Positions 39,226 through 48,536 of a stretch of 64,000 nt of DNA are shown here, piece after piece. The stretch's first letter is position 1; every line of letters begins with the position of its first letter. A model generated the notes under the pieces. It did not search any database. It was not told the origin of the DNA and saw nothing but the letters and a program-made list of their open reading frames with translations. Source of the stretch: an uncultured Kangiella sp. (lineage in GTDB: Bacteria > Pseudomonadota > Gammaproteobacteria > Enterobacterales > Kangiellaceae). The position numbers and the translations under genes are program-made. The DNA lies in the NCBI GenBank assembly GCA_950096615.1, contig CATNCP010000001.1, forward strand, positions 1-64,000. The letters are read 5' to 3'.

Positions 39226-41691
39226 TTATTGGTAATAGCTATCGTAAGTTCTAGCTATGATTACTGCATACTCACCACGAGTAATTGTGTTTGATGGGTT
39301 AAAACGAGCAACCAAGGTTGGTTGTAAGTCAAATGGACCTTGTTCTACGTCAAACTCAACATTCAATAGTGATAGGTTTAAGGCAGCTTGTACGTGTCCA
39401 CGTAACTCAGCTGGTATAGAGTCTTGGTCGACAACAGTGATAGCCTGGCCATTATACTGAACGGTAATATCACCCGTATACTGCTCTGCTTCTGCTTGTA
39501 AGCCTAGAGTTTGTACTAATGAGTAAGCTAAATCCGCACGATTAACCGTAGCACTAACATCAAACTCTGAACCAGCAGTTCTGACCACAGCGTCTTGCGT
39601 TCTCTGAGCATCTTTAAGAGCTCCCGCTGGCGCGCTCACAGCTTCTGCGAAAGCCGCATCACTACCCGTTACATCAGTAAAGTTGATGCTTGGCTGGTTT
39701 AATAAGTCACGGTATTGTCTCACCGCAGCGCCCATCACTAAGTACTTCGACAAGTCACCCTTATTCAGGTCAGCGTCCGGCAAGTAGTTACCGCTAGCAT
39801 TTCCATCAACCAGGCGCTCACTGACTGCAAACTCAATAGCGCCCTTAGCTGGGTGACCGTTGATATCGTTTAGGCCTTCATAGCCACCAGACTCAATCAA
39901 TGTTATCTCACCAGAAATGATTTCAGGAACACCTGGGCCGTTAGTAATGCCGAGCGGATCAGGCTCTACACCTGAAAGCGAAGTCATACCATAACCTTCG
40001 ATACTCCAGATTCCTTGTTGGCCAGGAGCTGAAACACGCATAGCAGTGTCTAATACTGGTAGTGTTAAGTTACCGAAATACTCGGTACCGTCTGGTGCCG
40101 TTAGTTTTAGCTTGGTTGTATTTGCTAAATTTTCAGCTGATGCAGAAACAAAGGCCACATCGTTACCCACATAAAACTCATACTCATCAGGATTACCCAC
40201 AGGGATGTAGTTAACCGTGAATGGAATCGGCTCATCTGAAGGGATTAAAATTGCGTTAGCATTAAATTCATTAAGGTTGTTAACCGTAACGTCATAATCA
40301 GTGTCAAAGCTCAAAGCCGCAGCCACTGCTGCTTCCGCGTTAACGTAACCGCCACCAACTTCCCAAGTTTCATAACCTGGCATGTTTGTGGCTGTTTCCA
40401 TCATTAATTGTTTAATTTCTATTGGCGTCAAGTTTGGATTCGCTTCCAACATAACGGCAGCGATACCCGCAACGTGTGGCGTCGCCATTGAGGTACCAGA
40501 AATCATGGTGTAGTAAGGAAGATACTCAGCTTCGATAGCGTCCACATCATCTGCGCCGCCGTTTGAAACTACGTTAGTTTTAGCGCGTGTTGAAATAATA
40601 TCGACACCTGGAGCGACGATAGAAACTTCATTTTTATAAGTCCACTCTTCGCCATCAGGCATAGTGAAAGTACCCTCTTCACCTTTTTTACCACGTGAAG
40701 AGAAGTCAATCAGAGTGCCGCTCTTTGTACCAGCACCAACCGACATGCCCCAAGGGATTTGAGAATATGGGTTGTTAGTATCTTCACCTGGACCAGAGTT
40801 ACCAGCAGCGAACACCGACAACATGCCTTGCTTGTAAGCAATGTAAGATGACACTGAAATTGGGCCATCCGGCTCATACTTACCGCTTGAACCCCACGAG
40901 TTACTCATGATGCGGATTGGGCTGTTGAAATCATATAGGTGAGTCAAAGCGTAATCATAGCCGCCTAGTGCGTCTAAGATCGATAGGCCTGCGCCTGAAC
41001 CATAACCAACCAGATCCGCGTCTGGCGCTGCTCCTTTATGTTTACCATCAGAGTGCGCCCCTGTACCTGCAACCGTACCTGCACAGTGAGTACCGTGACC
41101 AACATTAAGGTCAGTATTCAGCTGATCTTCAATCCAAGTACCGCGTACTGGTGTTAAAGTTAACGCTTGCGCGTGAGTGATGGCTTGAACGTTTTGCACG
41201 ACTTTAGTCCCAAACTCTAAGTCATCGAGAGTCGCATCGATACCAGAGTCGTTGACCATAATCGTTACGCCTTTACCAGTGTACGTTGTTCCGTTCAATG
41301 CTCTGAACTCATCATTTTGCACACGGTCAACACCTGTAATGACTCGTGACTCAGCGTTAAAATACTCTAAGCTACGATTAGCAAACACAGAACGAACGCC
41401 ATCTAGTTGAGCAATTGCCTGGATTTGTGCAGGCGTCGCTTGAACACCGACGATAGGTAGTGATTGGAATTGCACGCCTTCGCTAAGGCCAAGGTTTAAT
41501 AATTGTTGCATTTGGCTACTGTTAACTTTGTCCATTTGATCGAAAGTTACAACGGCCATAACTGAATCGGTAGGATTTAAATTCGAAAGGTTTTGTTGAA
41601 GATGACTACCAATAACGGCGTCAGCTGCAGCATTAAGACTAAAACCTGCTAACGCAGCAGATAAAGCCAATTTTGATAAAGATTTATTCAT
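39226..41691 (-). CDS. Secreted S8 subtilisin-like protease 2 with C-terminal SLH-like repeats
   Basis: Triad motifs TIMVNDSGIDATLDDL, VGHGTHCAGT, SGTSMATPHVAG; C-terminus parallels protease 1. Start MNKSLSK preferred (GGAG 9 nt upstream); the track start at 41706 is GTG. Confidence 0.9.
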   Translation of the reverse strand: MNKSLSKLALSAALAGFSLNAAADAVIGSHLQQNLSNLNPTDSVMAVVTFDQMDKVNSSQMQQLLNLGLSEGVQFQSLPIVGVQATPAQIQAIAQLDGVRSVFANRSLEYFNAESRVITGVDRVQNDEFRALNGTTYTGKGVTIMVNDSGIDATLDDLEFGTKVVQNVQAITHAQALTLTPVRGTWIEDQLNTDLNVGHGTHCAGTVAGTGAHSDGKHKGAAPDADLVGYGSGAGLSILDALGGYDYALTHLYDFNSPIRIMSNSWGSSGKYEPDGPISVSSYIAYKQGMLSVFAAGNSGPGEDTNNPYSQIPWGMSVGAGTKSGTLIDFSSRGKKGEEGTFTMPDGEEWTYKNEVSIVAPGVDIISTRAKTNVVSNGGADDVDAIEAEYLPYYTMISGTSMATPHVAGIAAVMLEANPNLTPIEIKQLMMETATNMPGYETWEVGGGYVNAEAAVAAALSFDTDYDVTVNNLNEFNANAILIPSDEPIPFTVNYIPVGNPDEYEFYVGNDVAFVSASAENLANTTKLKLTAPDGTEYFGNLTLPVLDTAMRVSAPGQQGIWSIEGYGMTSLSGVEPDPLGITNGPGVPEIISGEITLIESGGYEGLNDINGHPAKGAIEFAVSERLVDGNASGNYLPDADLNKGDLSKYLVMGAAVRQYRDLLNQPSINFTDVTGSDAAFAEAVSAPAGALKDAQRTQDAVVRTAGSEFDVSATVNRADLAYSLVQTLGLQAEAEQYTGDITVQYNGQAITVVDQDSIPAELRGHVQAALNLSLLNVEFDVEQGPFDLQPTLVARFNPSNTITRGEYAVIIARTYDSYYQ

Positions 41692-41772
41692 AGTATCTAG
41701 CTCCACTTGGATTATCGATAGTTATCGTTGTTATTAATATTTATTATTTGACCTGAGAATAGATACATTTGG

Positions 41773-41791
41773 AATGAGGGTTATCCCCTAC
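41773..41791 (-). promoter_or_regulatory. GGGG-N4-CCCY element upstream of S8 protease 2
   Basis: Minus strand TAGGGG-ATAA-CCCT-CATTC. Confidence 0.55.
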
Positions 41792-41843
41792 ACCAACGGC
41801 TCCATTTGCCCCAAAACCGTATAAAACGTGATCAACATCACAT

Positions 41844-41867
41844 AAAAAAGGGCCCGAAGGCCCTTTT
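41844..41867. terminator. Bidirectional rho-independent terminator downstream of S8 protease 3
   Basis: AAAAAAGGGCC-CGAA-GGCCCTTTT. Confidence 0.75.
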
Positions 41868-41882
41868 GATTACCGCTAAATG

Positions 41883-43946
41883 TTAGTTTTGTACCAACTT
41901 AGATAGGGTCGTATTGATACGGTAATTGGTTAAAACACTAGCGTATCCGTTAACACGAAGCGTGTAATAACCAGCTTCATTAGGAGAATAACCAATAACT
42001 TCAGGGTTACCCAAAGTCGCGCTCGAAGCAACCGACTCACCATTTGGATCAATCAGCTCATAATCCAAATCAGCAACACCTTCCCAGCTTAGGTCAGACT
42101 CTATAAAAGCGACTGAGTCATCAGCAAAGAAACGGAAGTCTTGAGTCTGAACGTTTTCAGCTGATGGGCCAATCGTCCCTTCAACATAAAACTCTTCTGT
42201 CACCACAGACATGCCGTTATCGATTAACTGACCGTCAACTTTCAACGCATCAAGGTTAATTTTGCCTTCAACATGACGTAACTCTACAGAGTGAATGTCT
42301 TGCGCTGATAAATCACGAACGGCAAAGCTGCGTGTTTCTGGTGTTTGGCTGTAGAAATCAACGATTCCATAGCTGCGACCATCAACCAATAACTCACCAC
42401 GCCCGCCTTTATTGTTCGCTTGGTAAACGATTTGCATGCTCTCGCCCATGAAGTCGAACATCGCTTTAGAGCCACGCTTTTTAGTTTGCAGGAACGAACC
42501 GCCAAAGCTCTCGTTTGAGTTAACCAGTTTCCAGCGTGACGTATAGTCAATATTAGAATCTGACTGATCAATGTTGTTCCAAATACCTTGGCTTGACCAT
42601 GCCGTAGAACCGTTCATGAAATCTGCACGAACGCCTTGCGTATTACGTGCTAGCTCAACAGCAGCTTTAACGTTAACGTAACCATCACCTACTTGGTGGA
42701 AGCTGTAGCCAGGCATATCATCAGCAGATTCGCGGATAATGTCTTCAATCTGATCAGGAGACAAGTCTGGATTAACTTCTAATAACAATGCCGCAACGCC
42801 AGCAATAAATGGCGTAGCCATTGAAGTACCGCTCATACCTGCGTAATGAACGTGATACTCAGGATAGTCAGGCTCAAGTACTGGACCAAGCACTGGCAAC
42901 GGAGTATTGATTGCGCGGGTAGAGATAATATTAGAGCCTGGAGCAACTACGTCAATATGCTTGAACGTATCGTCTTCTACGCCACGGCTCGAGAAATCAG
43001 TGAGTTCTTTTTCAGGATTACCCGCACCAACATTAATCACCCATGGAGCAATCGCATAAGGGTTAATTGTGTCGTCGCCCGGGCCATCATTACCAGCTGC
43101 GAACGCAACAACCATACCTTTTTTGTAAGCTTCATAAGACGCTTGGTTAATCGGGTTATTTGGATCAAAAGCACCGCCGCCGCTTGCACCCCAGCTGTTT
43201 GTGATAATATCAATATCTAAACGCTCACGATTTGCGATTGCGTAGTCGAAACCACCGATTGAGAATAAAATTGAGATGGCTTCACCAGCACCTAAACCCA
43301 CGATATTAGCGTTTGGTGCGATACCATCATGATAGTTTGCACGACGTGTATCCATCGCTGAAGCAGCACCAGAGCCAGCAACCGTACCTGCTACGTGAGT
43401 ACCATGACCTGAGCTCGTATCCGTATTTGGAATACCTTCTAAGAAATAGTTACTACCGCCTAATAAGTCTAAATCGCCAAGGATTTTCACATTCTCAACA
43501 ACTTTAGAGCCCATTGGTAGATCTTGGTGAGTCGCATCAACACCTGAATCAAGAACCGCAACTGTTACGCCTTGACCAGTCACACCTTCAACGTCATGAA
43601 CATAATGACCGCCAGTAATTTCGCCAGAAGTATAGTTGTAATACTTAAGTGGCTTGTCGTAATAAATACTTTTTACGCGCTCATCGTTAGACAAATTCAT
43701 GATTTGCAGCTTATTAAGCGAGGCTCCAGCCATCGGCAAAGCCTGCATGCTCAAGTAAGGAGCATTCACTTGTAACATCACAGAATCTAAATCACTTCTG
43801 TCATGTGTCGTAATAATTACTTTTTTATTATCAAGCAGGTTTGGCAGCATTTGTTCTAGATCTGGGCCAATGATTGCGTCCGCTTGAGCACCCCCAGCTA
43901 ACGCCGTTAATACACAGGCAGAAAGCATTTTAAATTTAGTATTCAT
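41883..43946 (-). CDS. Secreted S8 subtilisin-like protease 3 with PPC-like C-terminal domain
   Basis: 687 aa; VAVLDSGVDATHQDL, SGHGTHVAGT, SGTSMATPFIAG; C-terminal DLDYELIDPNGESVASS...GYYTLRVNGY. Confidence 0.9.
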   Translation of the reverse strand: MNTKFKMLSACVLTALAGGAQADAIIGPDLEQMLPNLLDNKKVIITTHDRSDLDSVMLQVNAPYLSMQALPMAGASLNKLQIMNLSNDERVKSIYYDKPLKYYNYTSGEITGGHYVHDVEGVTGQGVTVAVLDSGVDATHQDLPMGSKVVENVKILGDLDLLGGSNYFLEGIPNTDTSSGHGTHVAGTVAGSGAASAMDTRRANYHDGIAPNANIVGLGAGEAISILFSIGGFDYAIANRERLDIDIITNSWGASGGGAFDPNNPINQASYEAYKKGMVVAFAAGNDGPGDDTINPYAIAPWVINVGAGNPEKELTDFSSRGVEDDTFKHIDVVAPGSNIISTRAINTPLPVLGPVLEPDYPEYHVHYAGMSGTSMATPFIAGVAALLLEVNPDLSPDQIEDIIRESADDMPGYSFHQVGDGYVNVKAAVELARNTQGVRADFMNGSTAWSSQGIWNNIDQSDSNIDYTSRWKLVNSNESFGGSFLQTKKRGSKAMFDFMGESMQIVYQANNKGGRGELLVDGRSYGIVDFYSQTPETRSFAVRDLSAQDIHSVELRHVEGKINLDALKVDGQLIDNGMSVVTEEFYVEGTIGPSAENVQTQDFRFFADDSVAFIESDLSWEGVADLDYELIDPNGESVASSATLGNPEVIGYSPNEAGYYTLRVNGYASVLTNYRINTTLSKLVQN

Positions 43947-44007
43947 AGTTTGGTCCTATCGTTATTTATTTAACGACAACCACTATGAACAAAGCATATA
44001 AAGAATT

Positions 44008-44026
44008 GTATTGGGGGAAACCCCTA
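44008..44026 (-). promoter_or_regulatory. GGGG-N4-CCCC element upstream of S8 protease 3
   Basis: Minus strand TAGGGG-TTTC-CCCC-AATAC. Confidence 0.65.
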
Positions 44027-44035
44027 GATAAGAAC

Positions 44036-44062
44036 GAGCATAGCACCTAGTTGTCTATGCTC
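44036..44062 (-). terminator. Hairpin just downstream of tatD, possible terminator
   Basis: GAGCATAG-N11-CTATGCTC, weak following T tract. Confidence 0.35.
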
Positions 44063-44072
44063 TAATATGAAG

Positions 44073-44903
44073 CTAAACGTCAGATTTTGAAAACAAACGT
44101 TGGTAGTTTTGAGCCGTAATCTCGCAAAGCTCTTGATAAGTCATGCCGTGCAGATCGGCCACAAACTGCCCTACTTCTTTAACAAAGGCTGGCTGATTCG
44201 ACTTTCCACGATGTGGCACTGGGGCTAAATAAGGAGAGTCTGTTTCAATCAAGATACGATCCAGCGGCACTCGTCGACAAACTTCGCGTAATTCTTCAGC
44301 ATTTCTGAAGGTCACGATACCTGAGAACGAAATATAAAACCCAAGCTCCATGGCCGCTTCCGCCATTTCTAAGCTTTCGGTAAAGCAATGCAATACGCCG
44401 CCACACTTTTGCGCATTCTCTTCTTTTAATATTTGAATGGTATCTTCGCGAGCATCTCGTGTGTGAACAATGATTGGCAAATTAACTTGGTTGGCTGCCT
44501 GAATATGCTTACGGAAGCTTTCTTGCTGTAACTGATGATTTTCTGGTTCTTTGTTGTAAAAGTAATCTAGGCCAGTCTCACCAATCGCTACAACCTTGTC
44601 ATGTTTTGAATTTTCTACCAAGGCATCTACGTTTGTATCTTTCACACCATCATACAAAGGATGCACCCCGACCGAACAGGAAATATCATCATTCTGTTCA
44701 GCGATAGTAAGAACGTCTTTAAATCTGTCCAAAGTAATGCAAACACATAACATATGCTTGACACCCTGCTCACGAGCATGGGTCAGAGCACCGTCAAGCT
44801 TCCCATCAAACGGTTCTAAATCAAGGCGGTCTAAGTGGCAATGCGAATCGATCAGCATAGATAAGAATATTAAGGCAAATGAATCAGCGGCGTAGAGTAA
44901 CAT
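44073..44903 (-). CDS. TatD family deoxyribonuclease/hydrolase
   Basis: MLIDSHCHLDRLDLEPFDG...GETGLDYFYNKEP...ILIETDSPYLAPVPHRGK; true start probably the internal MLIDSHCH. Confidence 0.93.
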   Translation of the reverse strand: MLLYAADSFALIFLSMLIDSHCHLDRLDLEPFDGKLDGALTHAREQGVKHMLCVCITLDRFKDVLTIAEQNDDISCSVGVHPLYDGVKDTNVDALVENSKHDKVVAIGETGLDYFYNKEPENHQLQQESFRKHIQAANQVNLPIIVHTRDAREDTIQILKEENAQKCGGVLHCFTESLEMAEAAMELGFYISFSGIVTFRNAEELREVCRRVPLDRILIETDSPYLAPVPHRGKSNQPAFVKEVGQFVADLHGMTYQELCEITAQNYQRLFSKSDV

Positions 44904-44948
44904 GAGAGCCCATAAATTGACATGGGCTCAATGATTTGAATATTGCGG

Positions 44949-45299
44949 CTACATAGTATGAGTAGGTTTATCAGACTCTAGTTTGCCCGCAAGAATGGTT
45001 TCAATGGTGTTCTTAGCTTTCCCTTTATCTTGATCGCTAAATTGAATACCAATACCGGCACGACGATTGCCCTGCGCACCGATAGGAGTCACCCACACCA
45101 CTTTGCCGGCAATGGGTAGCTTTTCAGGCTCATCCACTAAAGCTAGCAACATAAAGACTTCATCGCCTAAATCATATTGCTTGTTGGTTTGAATAAAAAG
45201 ACCGCCATTAACCACAAACGGCATATATGCTGCGTAGAGATCTTCTTTATCTTCTACGTGAATGGTTAAAATCCCCGGACCGGTTCTTTCAATTCTCAT
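44949..45299 (-). CDS. pilZ: PilZ domain protein
   Basis: 116 aa; FIQTNKQYDLGDEVFMLLALVDEPEKLPIAGKVVWVTPIGAQGNRRAGIGIQF. Confidence 0.9.
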   Translation of the reverse strand: MRIERTGPGILTIHVEDKEDLYAAYMPFVVNGGLFIQTNKQYDLGDEVFMLLALVDEPEKLPIAGKVVWVTPIGAQGNRRAGIGIQFSDQDKGKAKNTIETILAGKLESDKPTHTM

Positions 45300-45333
45300 C
45301 TAAGAATTCCTTAAAAAGTAATGTAGCTTTAAG

Positions 45334-46356
45334 TTAGCTCGCTATGTTTTTGTATTTTATGGCAATTTGCGAGCTGTAAATTAAAAAACTTTGCCAAGAT
45401 GCCATTAGATTAGCTGGACTCTTGAGCTTAATCAACCGCTGTAATTCAATTATTTTAGTTAACAGTAGCATCACACCCTTAGGCGAAATAGCTTCAGCGA
45501 TAGGAGCTGTGGCGCCGAACTGAGCTTTAAGCTGGACATTTTCTTCGCCAGCTCCTTGCTGTATGTACAGCACATCATGAAACATTAACTGGCACCAAAA
45601 CACGCAATTCTCAAGTTCGCTCTGCCAACGCTCCGCAATATCCATCGGTGTTTGTTTAGCTTGAACAATATCAGAATAGTCGTAGATAAACTCACCGCTT
45701 TTAAAAGCTTCGCCTTCTTCAACAAAGCTTTCAACCTTATAAGGCGCGGTCGGAAATAGCTGAATCCCCGTTTCCATTTCTCGGCTAATAAAATCATGGC
45801 GCTGCTCAAGCCACTGGCGGGTCATGGCGCTATCATTCACGCCAACCTTTCGTAACTGGGCTCGACTTTTAATCGTCGCAGGAACGCCTTGTAACTGTTC
45901 TGCCTGAAGAATCAGCAGCGTGTTCGGCTGCGGCTCTTCGAGAGTTTTTAGTAGCGCATTGAAAGAGCTGGCATTCAGCGCATGCACATTGGTGATATTA
46001 GCAACTTTCCAGCCCGCCTGATGCGACGACTCCTGCATATGCTCAATTAACTCTCGAACCTGAGCCACTGAAATTTGAGTTTTACCTTCTTCTACTTCTA
46101 AATGATGATAATCAGGGTGACTCCCCGCTTTAAACAGCTGACAGCTCTTGCATTGACCACAAGCACCGGCGTGTTTATCTCCAGCACCACACAACATCCA
46201 TTGCGCCACAAAGGTTGAAAAAGCTTCTCTGCCAACCCCTTCTTCGCCGAGCATCAAGATAGAGTGCGGCAATTGTTCTTGTGCAAACTGCTTTGAAATT
46301 TGCTCGAATGGCTCCTTTTGCCAAGGCGTTAGGGCTTCGTCGGCGAATAAGCTCAT
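45334..46356 (-). CDS. holB: DNA polymerase III delta' subunit
   Basis: 340 aa; zinc-module Cys residues, ALLKTLEEPQPNTLLIL, position next to tmk. Confidence 0.92.
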   Translation of the reverse strand: MSLFADEALTPWQKEPFEQISKQFAQEQLPHSILMLGEEGVGREAFSTFVAQWMLCGAGDKHAGACGQCKSCQLFKAGSHPDYHHLEVEEGKTQISVAQVRELIEHMQESSHQAGWKVANITNVHALNASSFNALLKTLEEPQPNTLLILQAEQLQGVPATIKSRAQLRKVGVNDSAMTRQWLEQRHDFISREMETGIQLFPTAPYKVESFVEEGEAFKSGEFIYDYSDIVQAKQTPMDIAERWQSELENCVFWCQLMFHDVLYIQQGAGEENVQLKAQFGATAPIAEAISPKGVMLLLTKIIELQRLIKLKSPANLMASWQSFLIYSSQIAIKYKNIAS

Positions 46357-47009
46357 GCTGACACTACCTGTTGATAAAATGCTTCTAGCGTTTGTTCGAT
46401 TTGCTGCTGTACGTCGGCAACAGAACCTTCCGCATCAATGACTTTCATACGGTCTGGTTCAGCCTTAGCAATATCTAAATACCCCTGACGGACTTTATTG
46501 AAGAATTCAATTTTCTCCTCTTCAAACCTATCCGTTGGTCCGCGCTTTCGAGCGCGCTCAAGGCCAACCTCAATAGGTAAGTCCAGCATCAGCGTTAAGT
46601 CAGGCTTAAAACCTTGCAACGACCACTGCTCAAGCTCACGCAGTTTATCAAAGCCTAGCCCACGGCCAGCGCCTTGATATGCATAACTGGCATCCGTAAA
46701 GCGATCACATAACACCCAGGTTCCTTGCGCTAATGCAGGTTGTATTTTCTGATAAACATGTTGGCAACGAGCAGCGAACATGAGCAACAACTCCGTTTGC
46801 CCGTTAACTTTCTCGTCTCGGTTACTCAACAATAACTCACGAATTTCTTCAGCAAAAGGCGTTCCGCCCGGCTCGCGGGTATGAATCACATCATGCCCTT
46901 TGTCTTCTAGCCATTGCTTAACAAACGCCATGTTGGTTGATTTTCCAACGCCCTCGGTACCTTCTACGGTAATAAAGCGACCTTGTTTAACTATCATTTT
47001 GACTTTCAA
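46353..47009 (-). CDS. tmk: Thymidylate kinase
   Basis: GRFITVEGTEGVGKSTN, HTREPGGTPFAEEIRELLL, DRFTDASYAYQGAGRGL. Confidence 0.95.
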   Translation of the reverse strand: MKVKMIVKQGRFITVEGTEGVGKSTNMAFVKQWLEDKGHDVIHTREPGGTPFAEEIRELLLSNRDEKVNGQTELLLMFAARCQHVYQKIQPALAQGTWVLCDRFTDASYAYQGAGRGLGFDKLRELEQWSLQGFKPDLTLMLDLPIEVGLERARKRGPTDRFEEEKIEFFNKVRQGYLDIAKAEPDRMKVIDAEGSVADVQQQIEQTLEAFYQQVVSA

Positions 47010-47454
47010 ATGCCTCTAACGCAAACTTTCTAAATTCTAGCGGCGCTACAATGATTGGAATAGGAGCTCTTCTTCCACCAGATCCGTTAACCCAAACGGT
47101 GCCAAAGTTTAGTATTCTGCCAACGATACCTTGTTCAACCGTTATACTTTCAACTGCAGAATAATTAAGCTCTATACTATCCCTTTTTATAAAGCCAAAC
47201 TTGGCAACAACTCTTTTGTTAGTTACAGCCAACTCGGTTCCAATATAATAAAAATAAGCTTTAATTAATGAGATAGCCCCAACTAACAAAATGATCGTAC
47301 CTACAAGAAGGTTCATTTTAGAGTCGCTGCTCCCTATAAGTAAAAGCCCTCCGAAAAGCGTTACAAATGCACCACTAAAGAAAACAAACCAATGAACCTT
47401 TCCGGCCTTAAGCAATGACTCACCTTGAATTAAATTATTATTGATATATTTCAT
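46987..47454 (-). CDS. Bacterial PH-domain membrane protein
   Basis: 155 aa; two N-terminal TMs then TELAVTNKRVVAKFGFIKRDSIELNYSAVESITVEQGIVGRILNFGTVWV. Confidence 0.8.
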   Translation of the reverse strand: MKYINNNLIQGESLLKAGKVHWFVFFSGAFVTLFGGLLLIGSSDSKMNLLVGTIILLVGAISLIKAYFYYIGTELAVTNKRVVAKFGFIKRDSIELNYSAVESITVEQGIVGRILNFGTVWVNGSGGRRAPIPIIVAPLEFRKFALEAFESQNDS

Positions 47455-47488
47455 CCTTATCCCTTTTTGTCGTTTTAGCTTATAAAAG

Positions 47489-48490
47489 TTAACGCTTTAA
47501 TTGGTATTTGCGTACAGCACGATTATGCTCGGCTAACGTTTTACTGAAGTGATGGCTACCATCACCTTTCGCTACGAAGTACAGCGTATCGCCTTCTGCT
47601 GGATTTACAGCGGCATTGATGGCGTCTCGTCCGACGATAGCAATCGGTGTAGGTGGCAATCCTTTATGGACATAGGTATTCCACTCGTGAGGATCTCTAA
47701 TATCTTTACGACGGATATTGCCATCAAAGGTCGGTAATAATCCGTAAATGATCGTAGGATCGGTCTGTAATAGCATGCCACGCTCTAAACGACGGACAAA
47801 AACACCTGATATCTGCGCACGCTCACTTGGTACTGCAGTCTCTTTCTCAATAATAGAGGCCATAATCAAAGCTTCATATGGCTGCTCGTAAGGCAGACCT
47901 TGTGCTCGGTTGGCCCATTCTTCTTCGAGCACGTCCTTCAGACGCTTATGCGCTCGCTTGAGAATATCAATATCCGTATCACCTTTAGTGAACTGGTATG
48001 TATCGGCGAAGAATAGACCTTCTGGATAATCTTTACCGGTAAACTTTAATTGGCTCCATGTTTTAGCAAATTCTTGATTATCATCAATTGTCCGCACTAA
48101 ATCATCGTTACTGGCTAGAGCGGTTAACACCTCATAGATGTTCGCTCCTTCGACTAAAGTGACTCGATAAGTGATCACATCACCAGCCACTAGCTTTTCC
48201 AGTACATCAACCGCTGTCATATCAGGCGTGACAGCGTAGTTTCCTGCACGAATATCTCTTAACTCAGGCTTTAATCGCATTAGGATTTGATAGTAATAGT
48301 AGTTTTCGATCCGCCCTTGGTCATACCATTCCTGCCCAAGACCGAAAGCACTTTCGCCCTTTTGGACTTCAAGCTCTTGCTCTAAACCTAGAGGCCTTTC
48401 GACAAACGTCTGAAAACCCTGCCACAAATAGGCCGTAACCCCAGCAAATGCAATTAATACAATAAGTACAAAGATAAAGAATTTTTTCAT
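47489..48490 (-). CDS. mltG: Endolytic transglycosylase MltG
   Basis: 333 aa; ASIIEKETAVPSERAQISGVFVRRLERGMLLQTDPTIIYG. Confidence 0.95.
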   Translation of the reverse strand: MKKFFIFVLIVLIAFAGVTAYLWQGFQTFVERPLGLEQELEVQKGESAFGLGQEWYDQGRIENYYYYQILMRLKPELRDIRAGNYAVTPDMTAVDVLEKLVAGDVITYRVTLVEGANIYEVLTALASNDDLVRTIDDNQEFAKTWSQLKFTGKDYPEGLFFADTYQFTKGDTDIDILKRAHKRLKDVLEEEWANRAQGLPYEQPYEALIMASIIEKETAVPSERAQISGVFVRRLERGMLLQTDPTIIYGLLPTFDGNIRRKDIRDPHEWNTYVHKGLPPTPIAIVGRDAINAAVNPAEGDTLYFVAKGDGSHHFSKTLAEHNRAVRKYQLKR

Positions 48491-48536
48491 TAAGAATTTT
48501 TCGTAATAGTTAAGTTTTTAGTAGTAATTATAAACG

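Noticed and set aside
42284-43775. ORFs overlapping S8 protease 3
   Set aside because: Contained in a well-supported CDS; compositional artefacts
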